Source of the DNA: Topomyia yanbarensis
Lineage: Eukaryota; Arthropoda; Insecta; Diptera; Culicidae
NCBI RefSeq assembly: GCF_030247195.1
Contig: NC_080671.1
Coordinates: forward strand, 87,852,370-87,916,369
Length of the DNA: 64,000 nt
Direction: 5' to 3'
Positions 1-10,911 of the stretch are shown here, piece after piece. Under the pieces are notes generated by a model, which was given only the letters and a program-made list of their open reading frames with translations, was not told the DNA's origin and made no database searches. The translations under genes and the position numbers were made by a program. Each line of letters opens with the position of its first letter. The first letter of the stretch is position 1.

Positions 1-67
1 CCACTTTCAGTGTTGAATGAACTCGTTGAGACGAAAGTATACAACTAGTGAGTGCATTTTGGTCATA

Positions 68-3000
68 ATGGATGACGAACTATTAATTGAAGAAGTGAAA
101 AAGCACCCAGAGCTTTATAATCTGACCAACAAACATTATATGAATTCAAAGCGAAAAAATGAAATTTGGCAAGAAATTGGAAGCATTTTAAATGCGGATG
201 GTAAGTCGGGTAACGTAAGATATGAGTGTTAGGATAACCAACGTGATTTAGAGCACTTTGTATTTTGGACTCTTGTCATACATTCGTACATTTTTCAAAT
301 TCCTTTGGTTTTATGAAGACAATTACACCGCTAGATTTGCTTTCTTAATAGCTGTTTGTTTAGCAAGTTAGATTAACAAAAATATGAAAATATGGCAGAT
401 CAAATGAGGGTTTTGTTCCCATTTTTTGTCAAATTGAATTGCAAATCAATGGAAATTAATATATCGCAATGTTTGTTCAGTTTTCTTTATTGTAGAATGA
501 AATGTATAACACGATCGTTCTTATAGAGCATTTTCGTAACAATGTAGTCGTTAAGTAAGCGATACTAACTATAAACATAGTTTCTTTAATATATTCGACA
601 CATTCAGTGCATCCAAAATATATTTTTGACACTATAAATTCGCGCGGAATAACTCAAAACGAGAAAATTTGCATAAGAAACAGACGAATACATATTTTTT
701 TGCGTAAACGTTACTTCATCTAGGGGCCTAAAATTGGTTGGTCACCTATATTCAATTTTGAATAGTACTTTTAAACTAAAAACAATTCAATATTTTATGC
801 CAATCCGATATAAAATAAAGATAGATACAATTTTTGGCTAAGCAAATAATATTTGTGACAACCGCATTATTTTGCAATTAACTCTGAAGCAATGCATGTT
901 TTCATTGAACAATTTTGCGCGACTGCCGGATTGTCAAAAATTTAGAAAATCACACATTTGAAAAATTTACAAATTGAAAATTTGAATATTTCTTGAGAAA
1001 ATTTAGAATACGGCGTAAGTAACAATGTGAGATTCTCTTTGGGGTATTTCTCTTCTGTTAGTTACTCGGTCGCTTCAATATTTACTACTCTAATCTTTGC
1101 TTAATATTCTAGCAAAAACCGCCGACTTTCGATATGTACTATAAATTAGGGTAAAGTGTTATAGTGACGTCGTAATAATCGAAAGAGAAAATAAACAAAG
1201 AGAGGCTCTCAATGTTACATTCTAAATTTTCTCCAGATTTAAAAATTTTGGAGCTTCAACATTTTTAAAATAAAATTTTAAAATATTGTTATTTTAAATG
1301 TTCAATATTTAAATATTTAAACATTCAAAATTTTAAAATTCAAGATTAAAATGTAAAAATTCAAATATTCGAAAATTTATTAATTTAAAAATTTAAGTAT
1401 GCAAAAATGTAAAAATTTTAGTACTCTGAGATTTTAAAATTTAACTATATTAAAATCAAAAAATTCATGAATTTGAAAATTTATGGATGTAAAAATTTTA
1501 AGATGTAAGAATTTTGTGACACAAAAATTTTGAAATTTAAGCATTAAAGAGGGGGGGGTGAGGGATTCAGCGTGAAATGATCAAAACTTTTGTACATTAT
1601 ACTGTATCATTTCAATAACATTCTGTAATGTTTCTATGAAAAAATATCGACAAGCGGTGACAAAACTTTTTGTAGAATGTCTCTGGAAAAAAACAAGATT
1701 TGCTGTGTTACCTGCCATTCAAAAACTACTTAATCGATTTATTTCAAACTTTGCATACACATTCTATGTATAAAATGCCAAACCCCTACGAAGAGTTTTC
1801 GAGATATTTTTTCAATTAGGGGGTTCTTACTCAACATTACTTCAAATGAGTAAAAAACTAAATAAATAAAAGTAAATCTAAAAACTATAAAAAAATTTAA
1901 AACATTGAAAAATTTGCAAATTTAAGGATTTAGAAATTTCAAAGTTTAGCTTTAAGTGTTCGTATGAAATAATTCAAATTTACAGGTTATATATTTTACA
2001 TTGCTTGGTTGTCTCCTATTCTTAGTTGTTTCAAATGCTGTTGTATATGTAGTGAAATATTTCTCAGGAAACTCAAAACTTGATTTGCCCTTCTCATCAT
2101 CGCATAATACTTCTCTAATATTGGTGGGTATATCGGCGGCTCTTCTCACGTCTAGTGCTGAACAGCCTTGGATAATTCGTTTTATTGATATTATAGCATT
2201 GCACCAACTGCATTTCGGTGCTTCCTTTTTTCCAGGAGATAGCTGTGGGTCAGTTGTGAATGAATTCTTTTGAAATATTAAAATTTTGAAGGTTTTAAAT
2301 TTGAATATATACAAATCTAAAATCTTATAAAAGTATCTAGGGATTTAAAAATACATTAAAATTTTAAAATTCAGGAATCTTAAATTTTTAAATTTAAAAA
2401 TCTAATCACCTAAAGATTTAAAAATGGAAGAATAAAAAAATAAAAAGTGATAATTTAACAATAATTTGTTTTTTGAATTTCCTAAGTAAAAAAAATTAAA
2501 ATTTTTAAGGATTCGGAATTTATTCGTTTAAAAATCTAAGAATTTAAAAATTTTAAAAACAAAATTTTTAAAAATTGAAATTCACGAAACTGAAAAAAAT
2601 GAAATACTTTAATATCACTTAATTTAAAAATCCAGCTGTTTGATATTGTAGATATTCAAAAAGAGATGCAATACATATGTAATTACTTAAAACATTTATG
2701 ATTTGAGCATGTAAAACCCATTATTGCCCAACCTACTATATATAGTAGGTGTTAAGAATAACTCCTGTAACTCAATTAATAACGTAGAACAGGCATTATC
2801 AATGAGTTAATAATGTTCCTATACTCTTGCAGAATACGCTAAAAAAGTTAGAGTCGTTGAACCGGTGCTTATGTTTTGTTTTTATTCATTTTTACCTTAA
2901 GGGGTTACATATTTTTGTCAGGATGAAAAAAAATCGAATTTTTGCAAATTAAATATTCTAAAATTACATACGCTGAGGAAATTTTTATGAAAATTTCATT

Positions 3001-6000
3001 AAGATTGGAATACTACAACTGAGGAATTCCACGAAGATCCGTCCGAAAATCTTTAAAATCGTGACCGACCATCTTAGATTCCAATGAAACTTTACACGTT
3101 TCACCGTCATGCAAGACTAAATATTTTCCACAGGTAATAAGATTATTTTGACTCAAGAGCAACTTTTCAAAAGGGCGTAAACGTTTCTACGTGTATGAAT
3201 TTCAAAATTTTTTTGTTCGATTACTGTATTTTATACAGCAAAATTATCTGAGAACGAGTTACAGGGAATGAATACTTCTGTCTGAAAAAAATATACACTG
3301 AAAAAAATGTGCCATTTTTCAAAAAAACAAAAATTTATGATAAAAATTTAAATTGCGAAAAAACCCATTTTTTAAATTTTTTATATTTTGTTACCAAAAA
3401 CCTAAACAGAAAAGAAACACTTTGAATGTAATTGCATGATGGAGAAAAAATCGGTAAAAAAGTTTTCCTAACAATAACTTCGAACATGTTTTTAAATTTT
3501 ATACTAATAGACATACAAAATTGTAATTCTATTACAGAATATAATTCTAAGCACCATTTAAAATCAAAAATCTTCCAAAATACGACAGTTTTCGAGATAT
3601 TTGAAATTTTGCTACTTCAAAAACAATTAATTCGTGTAATTATGCTCTTTTTAAAAGTTATTCGCGTTACCCCATCAAAAAATGTCAAAAATTTAATGTT
3701 TATCGTTTTAAAGACGTAAAAGTAACTTTTTTAGTGTATTTGGATCCTGGAGAAGCTTTCAATAAAAAAGTTTTCCTAACAACAACTTTTGACATTTTTT
3801 ATAATTCTTACTATTTGCAGTCAAAAATACAATTTTCTTTTTGAATATGATTCTAAACGCCATTTTAAATCGAAATGCTCTTAACAAAAATTTTCTAAAA
3901 TGTAGTAGTTCTCGAGATATTTTAACTTTTGTTTTAACAACACAATTATTTTGTTTTATTACGACCTTTTCATAAGTTAATCGCGTTTCTCCATCAACAA
4001 TAATAGGTTTTTCAAAAGGCCCGTAAACTTTCCTGCAACTTTCTCTTTGACATCAAGGCGATATTGTGAAACATTTTAAACTTACATGAAAACAACCAAC
4101 ATATGATTCAGCTATATAGTTCAATCAACAGACCCTATGGTTGAAATATATTTTGGTTGCGGTTCCCATATGTATTCTTCACTCCTACCATTCTCTTTGA
4201 CAGCTTTTTACATATGTCAATCGACCCAACTAGCGAATCATCTACGTATTTAAAAATTAATGAATTTATTGATTTTAAAATTTTTGAACGAAACGTGAAA
4301 TTTTGAAATCTAAAAATTTAAAGATATTACAAGTTAAAAATTTAAGCACCTAAAAATTCAAAAATGTAAATATTTTAAAAAAAATCATGATAGAAAAATT
4401 CACAAATTTGAGAATTCAGAAATTTAAAAATTGAAGAAATTCAAAATTAAATGATTTAAAAAATTGAAAATTCAATGATTTTTAAATTTAAGCAATTTAA
4501 ACAATACACAATTAATAATTCAGATATTTAAAAATTAAACTTTTATGAATTTAAATATTTGACGATTTAAGAATCAAAAAATTTGAAAACTTTAAATATT
4601 TAGAAACCTGATAATCTCAACATTTTGAAATTTTATACTTTAACATTTTAACGACATTCAATTAACTAGAGATTAGGGTAGGGAAAGTTATGAAAATTTA
4701 GAGTCATAGTACTCAAGTGAGAGCAAGGATGCGAAGTATAGAGATCCGAAAACTAGAAGTGGAAGGGTTATTAGAACAGGCCCAATACCTTACGGGCTTA
4801 ACTTTTGCCTTCAGCTGATGGGCTTAACAAGCCTACGAATCACTCAAGTCCACCAGCATATCTCTCGGTAAAGACAGACTTGTCGCTCTTTAACGTGAGA
4901 ACCGACTAACTTAACTCTAACAATTTCAAAAATAGAAAAAAATAGGTTTAGAATTTAGAGGTTTAAACATATTAAAACTCTTGAATTTAAAAATTTGAAA
5001 TGTACATTAAAATTCGAGAATTTCAAAAAATTTAAAACATGAAATATTAAAAATGAATCTATTTAAAGATTTGGATGCCCAAAATTTTTAAACCGCATTT
5101 AAAAAAAATTGAAATGTTAGAATATAAAAATTTGAAAATGCAAAAAAATAACGTTTTAGAACTTGAAAAAGAACTTCAAAAGTTTTTGAGTCCTGCAATT
5201 TTCACTTTTTCCATCTAATCCTAATTTCAGGAACTACGTGTAAAACGAGATGGAACAATATCCGCGATGTTTTTAGACGATCGTCAAAAAATGAAGCAAC
5301 CCGAAGCGGTCAAGGGGCCAAATGCATAAAGCGGTACAAATATAGTCGCCAACTCGAGTTCCTAAAACCGTCCTTAGAGGAGAGGAACACTATATGTAGC
5401 GTCAATCCAGAACCCACCCTAGTTGAGCTTGAATCGACAGGGTCGGGTTCCATTAAGGATGCGTTGCCAGCAAAGACAGACCCGCCGAAACGAAGAAAAC
5501 GCGATGCACAGTTTTCGGAGAGACATAGAACCACAGTTTCCAAACCATCAGAAATTCTGATGGACTATATAGTGAACAAAAAAGAAGCGCATCATATAGA
5601 TGCATTCTTGGCGGGATGTGCTGTTTCGCTAAAAGCTCTTAATCCACTTCTTCAAGCTAAAGCAAAGGCGGAGATATTTGCAGTAGTGAATAAATACGAA
5701 CTAATAAATATTGAAGAAATGGATAACAAAAGAAATGTTGAAGATTCTCTAGAGCATAACAGTAGCCACCTAAACAATGATCTGGAACCCTTGGACAGCA
5801 CAACAACAATTCATAGCACCAATAGTCACATCCACACCAACATGAACAGGGAAGATAACAATAACACCAACATCGCACTGGACAACATCAACATTTTCAG
5901 CCATAGCGACAACAACAATAGCACTAACAGAAACTACTCCAGCATTTCCAGCGACAGCACAACAACAATTCTTTGCACCAACAGTAACATCAACACCAAC

Positions 6001-6579
6001 ATTAACAGAGAAGATAACAATAACACCAACATCCACCTGGACAACATCACTTCTAGCCACAGCAACAACAACAATAGCACTCATAGAAACTACTCCAGCA
6101 TATCCAGCGACAGCACAACAACAATACATAGCACCAATAGAGACATCAACACCAACATCAACAGAGAAGATAGCAACAACACCAACATCCTCGTACACAA
6201 CATCAACATATCCAGTCACAGAAACAACAACAATAGCACTAACTACTCCGACATTTCCAGCGACAGCACAACAACAATTCATAGCATCAACAGTGACATA
6301 AACAACATCGACAACAACAACAACAGCAACATCAACAGCGTTAACAATGGAGCCGATCACATGAACACCAACAGCCAGAACAACTACGAGAATGACATCA
6401 TTAATTGTAACACCAACGGCAGCAACATCAACAATAGTAACATCAACAGTACCACCAACAACATCAGTACGGACTGGTTTCCGTACACTAACGAACAAGT
6501 TACTAATTTTAATTACGATCATTTGATCTACGGTAGTTCTTTGAGCACGTTCTTTTCAACGTTTACAACCAGCCCATAA
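68..6579 (+). CDS. MADF-BESS domain DNA-binding protein, two exons (68-200, 5231-6579)
   Basis: Joining exon 68-200 to exon 5231-6579 gives 493 residues in one frame; codon 45 (Gly) is split g|ga by a phase-1 intron with a GTAAGT donor and a pyrimidine-rich TTTCAG acceptor. Residues about 4-92 form a MADF domain: the LIEEVKKHPELY start, W34, the W52-NNIRD block and the closing Y-S-R-Q-L-E-F-L block. Y80 stands where the family usually has Trp. A basic KRRKR stretch near residue 130 could be a nuclear signal. Residues about 153-192 match a BESS motif (DAFLAG...LNPLLQAKAKAEIF). After residue 230 the protein is Asn/Ser/Thr-rich and contains three imperfect repeats. MADF-BESS proteins (Adf-1 family) are nuclear DNA-binding factors with BESS-mediated protein contacts; the target of this one cannot be read from sequence. 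An alternative start at 17 adds 17 residues; start 68 puts MADF at the N-terminus, as usual. TTTCAG at 5-10 could be an acceptor of an upstream 5' UTR intron. Confidence 0.88.
1040..1207. mobile_element. Old diverged copy of the 253-bp MITE seen at 13.1-13.9 kb
   Basis: The order of blocks matches the complete copies at 13346-13598 and 13675-13928: CTTCTGTTA...CTCGGTC, then TTTGCTTAATATTCTAG, ACCGCCGACTTTCGAT, GTGTTATAGTGACGTCGTAA and finally CGAAAGAGAAA. It is heavily mutated and its terminal repeats are mostly lost, so it is older than the 13-kb copies. It lies inside the MADF gene intron. Confidence 0.65.
1565..1765. repeat. Half-copy of the palindromic repeat found at 7.72-8.11 kb
   Basis: Shared blocks in the same order: CAGCGTGAAA, ATCAAAACTTTTGTACATTATA, TGTATCATTTCAATAACAT, AAAATATCGACAA, and GTAGAATGTCTCTGGAAAA...TTACCTGCCATTC. 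Only one arm and the centre are present. Confidence 0.6.
1985..2275 (-). other. Unassigned open segment inside the intron, coding status doubtful
   Basis: About 95 codons are open on the minus strand with a composition unlike the AT-rich surroundings; residues include Pro, Cys, Trp and charged positions (for example KEAPKCSWCNAI and EVLCDDEKGKSSFEF). The plus strand is also open over nearly the same span. No family is recognised. It could be an exon remnant of a transposon or nested gene, or an old repeat; no convincing splice pair or start codon fixes it. Confidence 0.2.
2990..4060 (+). repeat. 1.07-kb dispersed repeat, copy 1 (inverted copy at 14.57-15.65 kb)
   Basis: Block-by-block reverse-complement match to 14570-15650, running from TGGAATTCCTCAG near 3020 to GCCCGTAAACTTTCCTGCAA near 4040. 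Each copy is internally a diverged direct duplication of a ~330-bp unit: TTTTCCTAACAATAACTTCG at about 3464 and TTTTCCTAACAACAACTTTT at about 3770 begin the two units. No coding potential or terminal repeats were seen. Confidence 0.7.
5794..6300 (+). repeat. Coding tandem repeat: three ~156-bp units plus a partial fourth
   Basis: Units start at 5794, 5953, 6109 and 6262, each with codons for DSTTTI; unit lengths are 53, 52 and 51 codons, so all changes keep the frame. The consensus runs DSTTTIHSTN, INTNINREDNNNTNI, then HSNNNNST.RNYSSISS. The antisense strand is also open over 5770-6522, which is a by-product of the AAC/AGC/ACA-rich codons. Confidence 0.85.
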
Positions 6580-7386
6580 ATCATTTTTTTGGAAAAAAAC
6601 TATATTTGTCTTTTATTCACATGGGACCCATTTTCAGCTCTCAATAACTTTATTGTTAGGCTCCCCAGAGATCATAGCAGTTTGATCATTACACATGAAT
6701 TTCTTAATAGTTCAAGCTTACACTTGAATGATTGAATTTTTGAATTTAAATGTTCAATTTTTTAAATTATTGAATCTTCGGGTTTTCTAATTTTTAGGTC
6801 GTTAAATTTCAAAATTTTTAAATATTCAAATCTTAAAATTTAAAACTTAAAATTTCTAAATTTTCAAATCTGACATTTGCAAATTCTAAATATTTAATTT
6901 TTTAATTCTTTGAATTTTTAATATTTTGAATCCCTAAATTTCTATATCTTTAAATTTTTAAATCTTTGAATTTTTAAATCTGCATATTTTAAAATTTTTG
7001 GATTCTTCAATTTTTAAATTCCTAGGCTTTTAAAGTTTTAAATCTTGAATTTTAATATATTTAACTCTTTGAACTGTTAATTTTTTAAATTGTTAGATCC
7101 CTGCACTTTTGAATTTTTATTTCCCAAATTTAAACAATTTAAATAATTAAATTTGGAAGTTCATGAATTCAGTAATATTAAAAATTCCAAATTTCAAAAT
7201 TTTTAATCGCTTGAGTTTTTAAATATTAGAATTTTTATTACTTTAAATATTAAAATTTTTATTTTTTCCATTTTTATTAACGACTAAGAATGAGTCAATT
7301 TTTATGAAACTATGCTGTCGAAGCCGACAAGTGAGTAAGTTACTTTACGCTTGTCCGGACATGCCGCAGACTCATGTGATTCGCAT
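6580..7386. other. 3' flank of MADF gene and T-rich low-complexity tract
   Basis: No gene. From about 6735 to 7265 the plus strand is a quasi-repeat of TTTTTAAATT / GAATTTTTAAAT words. It is the reverse complement in style of the A-rich words inside the intron, so the two tracts face each other across exon 2. 7290-7386 is unrecognised. Confidence 0.6.
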
Positions 7387-7390
7387 TTAA

Positions 7391-8675
7391 GGGGGTCTTC
7401 TACTGTCATGGTTTCAAAAAATCGATTTTTTGTTCATTGATTAATTTCAAGCTATATGTATCTGAGAATACGCCACAGAAAGGATTAAGAGAAAATCATA
7501 TTCCTTGGTATATTTCTGGAAACCAGAAGGCACCCATTTTCGGCTGTTTCTGAGATACTAAGCGCGACGCACCACGATGGCGCTTGTCTATGGAAAAATC
7601 ATTGTTTAAAGAATTCACCGGTCCATTCTTGACGGGTTATGTATATGTGAGCATCGGTAAATGGTTTCTTGTTTTTTTGGGACGAGATAATCGTATGGAA
7701 GATAATCGTATGGTTTCAGCGTGAAAAAAATCATTTTTTTGCGGTTTTTTTAGAATTTTGCGTAAAGCAAATTTATCAAAACTTTAGTATATTATAGTGT
7801 ATCATTTCAATAACATGCTTTAATTTTTCTATGCAAAAATATCGACAAATGACTTGGTGATGAAGCTTATTGTAGAACGTCTCTAGAAAAACATGATTTG
7901 CGTTGTTACCAGCCATTCCAAAATTACTTAAACGATTTCTTTCAAGCTTCGTCACCGATTCGTTTGTCGATATTTTTTCATATAAAAATTACTGCATGTT
8001 ATTGAAATGATGCACTATAATGCACAAAAATTTTGATAAATTTGTTTTACGCAAAGTTCTAAAAAATTTCCCAAAAAAGTGGTTTTTTTTCACGCTGAAA
8101 CCTTTACCCCTTAAACGCGTTTTCTTGAAAGTAGCGTTTTGAAGCGGTCAAGTAAGACTTTTCATAGAAGTACTGGTCCGATTTCAATAGTTGTTTCTCC
8201 AATTATTTAGAAAACATACCGCTATGTTTACTCGAGAGGGATTTGCAATATGTCAATTTGTTCCATTTTTACGGCCCCTAATAGGCCAAAAAACGTAAAT
8301 ATTGGAAATTCTCACAAATCGCTACATTACTTTTACAAATTATAAAATAAAAGAAATCCCTCTCGTCTCAACATAGCCAACGTGACTATGATTAAAAAAA
8401 ATTTAAGTGTTCTGATTACAGATTACCCAATTTGCCACAACTTTACTCAAGCGGGACCCATGCAGTTTTAACATCAATGTCATCAATGAAGTTTCAAGGT
8501 CAATGAAGTTTCAAGGTCGCGAGAGATTTTTCTTTTCGTCTTCAAAAGTTAAATTGTAAAGTTAAAACATGTATCTTCAAAATAAAGAAAAAAGTTTCTA
8601 AATTCATTGAGTAGATGCTTTACAATTTATTCCCAAAAAGTGCTCAATTTTAGGCCTCGCGAGTAGAAGACCTCC
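7391..8675. mobile_element. TTAA-flanked non-autonomous TIR element, 1.29 kb
   Basis: Left end GGGGGTCTTCTACT follows TTAA (7387-7390); right end AGTAGAAGACCTCC precedes TTAA (8676-8679). One mismatch in the 14-bp inverted ends plus exact TTAA on both sides suggests a piggyBac-type non-autonomous element. It has no open frame of note. Inside, 7720-8110 folds on itself: the left arm (TTTTGCGTAAAGCAAATTTA, ATAGTGTATCATTTCAATAA) pairs with the right arm (TTATTGAAATGATGCACTAT, AAATTTGTTTTACGCAAA). Confidence 0.6.
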
Positions 8676-8679
8676 TTAA

Positions 8680-10604
8680 TGCCAAAATCTCCTGACTCCT
8701 GCGTCTAGAAGACAAAAGATTAAATCGCCGGGAAACTCATGATCCTATTCCGCGCTTTTCTAAATTTTCTTATTCTCAAATTTTTAAACTTTTAAATTTT
8801 TAGATTTTTAATTGAAATTTATTTAAATTTAAATTGGTTTTAATTGACACGGATCAAGTTTGCAATGACATGATATAGGTATACCTCGTACCCTCGATAG
8901 CACGTACATTTTGCCTCGATAGTACGTACAATTACCATCAAACATTTTTTTCGTTTGATTTTGTAAACTTCAACAAAATAGGTAAAATTTTGTGAAAGTT
9001 CTATGGGTTTCTGCATACTTTAGAGAAGTTGTATACTACATAGAGTAGTTCTGTCAAGTCTAGTAAAGTATTCCGAATTTTTACTAAGTCATAAATTCAT
9101 CGTGGAAATCTAGCAAGTATGAAAAATTCTGCAAGCTTTAGGGACACCCTACCAGTTTCAGGAAAGTGTTTTATATTTCGGGAGATTGCAAGGAGATCCT
9201 TAATACTTAAGATTATTATTAAGGATCTCCTTGCAATTATTAAGATTACGACACTCAGAGCAGTTATAGTTTGGTTTTGTCAACCTTAAGAGTATCTCAA
9301 TGAACTTTAAAGACGATCTTCGAGGGTCGTATGGAATTTAGGAAATACTTTAGAGACTTTCTATACTAACAATTTCTACAGAAAGCAGAGTGTTCACTAT
9401 TTTCACACGTATTTTACCAACCTCGGGAAATTCTACGAACTGAACATTTAGAAATATAACAGGTTTCAGTAGATTTTGTTAACGGCTATCGGTGCACCGC
9501 GGTGAATCAGTCAAGCTGTACTGAACTTCAAGAAAATCCTACGATATTAAGTAATATCTGAAGAATCTCTGGAAAGTTCACGAAATTCCACGAACATTCT
9601 ATGAATTTATGGAAAATATTTTAAACATCAGGGGGCGTCTGTAAATTTTATGAAATTCTATCAAACGTAAAAAATGCCAAGTGCATTTCATGGAATTAAC
9701 AGTTAATTTCAACGAGAAAAACTTACAGAATTAGAAAAGTGACGAATATCAAAAAAACCTCTTCAAGCTTTAGGTATGGCATGTCCCACGAGCTTCTGAG
9801 AAGTCTTACTAACTAACTAACTAACAAAAATCTGAGTGATCATGGTTTGAAGTTAGAGAGCTGTTAATTTAAATCGAGCGATATTGTAAGCTGGTTGAAA
9901 GCGTCCCCCGTTGTCTAGAGATTGTTCTCATGTTTCCCGGTTAAATACTAATCAGCTATGAACGATTAGTCTTGATCTAGATCAAAATTAACCACAATTT
10001 TTAATTATGTGATAATTCTGTGTACAAGCCCCATTTAACTTCCTTGTTAATGTCATTTATATAATTACAAATTCCTTCTAATACCGTATCTTATGATTTA
10101 TTTTTATGTACCTAGTAACAGTACACTACATGTTTTGAAAGAATTAGTAATGATTTATTTGATTGTATTACGTTATCCGTTCTATAAGTGTTGAAGATAT
10201 AAGTAGATGAATTCAAGTCAATCTAATAACTATTTCCAGGAAACCCATATTTAGTTCTAAGCAATGATTCTTCAAGTTTGACATGCAATAAAACGTTTTG
10301 TTGTTGCTAATTTTTTCTGTCTCGATATTTCATGCATGTGGAAAAATAGTAGATACAGAACACTGTTCTGTATCCACTGGAGAAATGCTACTAATGTCGT
10401 TTTTGCTTGACGCCGAAACGGAGTCAGGTTGTAACCCAAAACGCTGTCAGTTCATAAAAAGTGTCATTATTAAGTATTCCATCATTAGTCGTTCAATAAA
10501 AGTGACATTACTAGCCAGTAATGACATTACTAACGCCTCGTGTACGGGCCCCAATTTACCAACAAATCGAAAACATTCCTACCTGTCTACAACATAAGCG
10601 GCCC
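8680..10604. other. Intergenic, no gene; degenerate short quasi-repeats
   Basis: 8870-8935 holds two copies of CGATAG(C/T)ACGTACA. From about 8950 to 9740 the DNA is a loose ~20-nt quasi-repeat around TTCTA-GAA-TTT-GGAAA, typical of a decayed minisatellite. 9820-10600 is featureless; open frames there are short and without recognisable content. Confidence 0.5.
9185..9237. repeat. Perfect 20-bp inverted repeat (hairpin) with 13-nt loop
   Basis: 9185-9204 (ATTGCAAGGAGATCCTTAAT) is exactly complementary to 9218-9237. No terminal duplication or associated gene was seen. Confidence 0.7.
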
Positions 10605-10608
10605 TTAA

Positions 10609-10780
10609 GCGGCCCTTACACGTTCAATATTTTTGTCAATACTAGAGAGTATTGACAAAAGTATTGTACGTGTAAAGGAAAAAAGTTGTATTGACGATGT
10701 GGATTTCAAACGGGACTGAAATATTGCAACAATATCGTCAATACTGGTATTGACAAAAATATTGAACGTGTAAGGGCCGC
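10609..10780. mobile_element. 172-bp MITE with perfect 34-bp terminal inverted repeats
   Basis: The first 34 bases (GCGGCCCTTACACGTTCAAT...) and the last 34 (...ATTGAACGTGTAAGGGCCGC) are exact reverse complements. TTAA precedes the left end and TTTA follows the right, compatible with a TTAA target duplication that has mutated. The inner part carries more GTCAATACT / AGTATTGAC copies. Confidence 0.8.
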
Positions 10781-10911
10781 TTTACACGTTCAATATTTTT
10801 GTCAATACCAGTATTGACTATATTACTTCAATACGTCAACCACATTGCACGTACAATACTTTAATCAATACTGTTTAGTATTGATAAAAGTATTGAACGT
10901 GTACGGCCCGC
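10781..10911. mobile_element. Second, abutting copy of the same MITE, ends partly worn
   Basis: Starts TACACGTTCAATATTTTTGT directly after copy 1 and ends TATTGAACGTGTACGGCCCGC, so it has the same ends. The left GC-rich tip is shared with or overlaps the right tip of copy 1. The internal sequence differs from copy 1 around 10815-10865. Confidence 0.65.

Larger units (their letters stand above)
201..5230 (+). other. Intron of the MADF-BESS gene
   Basis: A 5,030-bp intron with consensus donor and acceptor. Most of it is AT-rich low-complexity DNA made of short AAAATTT / AAAATTCAAAA words (roughly 1205-1540, 1850-1980, 2270-2640, 4245-4660 and 4925-5150). Interspersed are a worn MITE copy, half of a palindromic repeat, a 1.07-kb dispersed repeat and a short open stretch near 2 kb, each listed separately. 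The segment 4660-4920 is less AT-biased and unrecognised. Confidence 0.85.

Noticed and set aside
5770..6522. 250-codon antisense frame rich in Val
   Set aside because: Mirror of the AAC/ACA/AGC-rich MADF-BESS tail; the sense frame is spliced to a clear MADF domain.
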